Positions 5,861 through 5,890 of a stretch of DNA of 5,890 nt are shown in pieces (the stretch's first letter is position 1; each line of letters starts with the position of its first letter). Under the pieces are notes generated by a model. That model searched no databases. It saw only the letters and a list, made by a program, of their open reading frames with translations, and was not told the origin of the DNA. The stretch is from JAVVUJ01 sp964461765 (GTDB lineage Bacteria > Bacillota > Clostridia > Peptostreptococcales > Anaerovoracaceae). The position numbers and the translations under genes were made by a program. Location of the stretch: positions 1-5,890 of the forward strand of contig CAYWVS010000114.1 of the NCBI GenBank assembly GCA_964461765.1. The letters run 5' to 3'.

Positions 5861-5890
5861 TTATTTAGCGGAACCAAAATCAGCAACTTT
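5861..5890 (-). CDS. Partial C-terminus of an unidentified leftward gene
   Basis: The minus strand from the right edge reads KVADFGSAK and then TAA (5861-5863). Only nine codons are visible, so no family can be assigned. A real gene end is suggested by the hairpin six bases downstream and by the shared orientation with the operon. A chance open frame cannot be excluded. Confidence 0.35.
   Translation of the reverse strand, partial: KVADFGSAK

Noticed and set aside
5644..5868. Plus-strand frame of 74 codons
   Set aside because: It is antisense to the recombinase remnant and to the 5814-5854 hairpin, has no ribosome site, and its translation resembles no protein family I know.
1..5890. CRISPR array, tRNA or rRNA genes, intact insertion sequence
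   Set aside because: I saw no regularly spaced repeats, cloverleaf-forming segment, rRNA-like conserved block or intact transposase frame on either strand.

Overview
The window is AT-rich with strong GGAGG-type ribosome binding sites and TTG starts, which points to a low-GC Firmicute (Clostridia or Lactobacillales type). I cannot name the species. It looks like accessory DNA: a compact five-gene leftward operon (about 5434 down to 175) with a decayed site-specific recombinase fragment beside its promoter end.

Layout in transcription order (minus strand, right to left). At the right edge are the last nine codons of an unidentified leftward frame, followed by a hairpin. A broken C-terminal remnant of a large serine recombinase lies at 5597-5756. 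A long bipartite palindrome (5489-5542) precedes a promoter with a perfect TATAAT -10 box. The operon then runs: small XRE/Cro-type regulator, gamma-class adenine DNA methyltransferase (NPPY), a 753-residue protein with two complete GHKL ATPase modules, a receiver-domain protein without a DNA-binding domain, and an HNH endonuclease. Gaps between genes are 13, 21, 11 and 7 bp. In three of the four junctions the upstream stop codon abuts or lies inside the next Shine-Dalgarno sequence, so the five products are probably made together. Positions 1-174 hold no convincing gene.

Interpretation. The methyltransferase and HNH nuclease are the parts of a restriction-modification (R-M) system. Between them sit a histidine-kinase-like module, fused behind a MORC/paraMORC-like GHKL-S5 ATPase, and a receiver protein. 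The inferred model is an R-M-like anti-phage locus in which the ATPase/kinase senses DNA or methylation state and passes a phosphoryl signal through the receiver to license or restrain the nuclease. The regulator sets operon dosage. GHKL ATPases in R-M neighbourhoods have been described by comparative genomics. I do not recall an experimentally characterised system with this exact combination, and the signalling model is inferred from domains and gene order alone.
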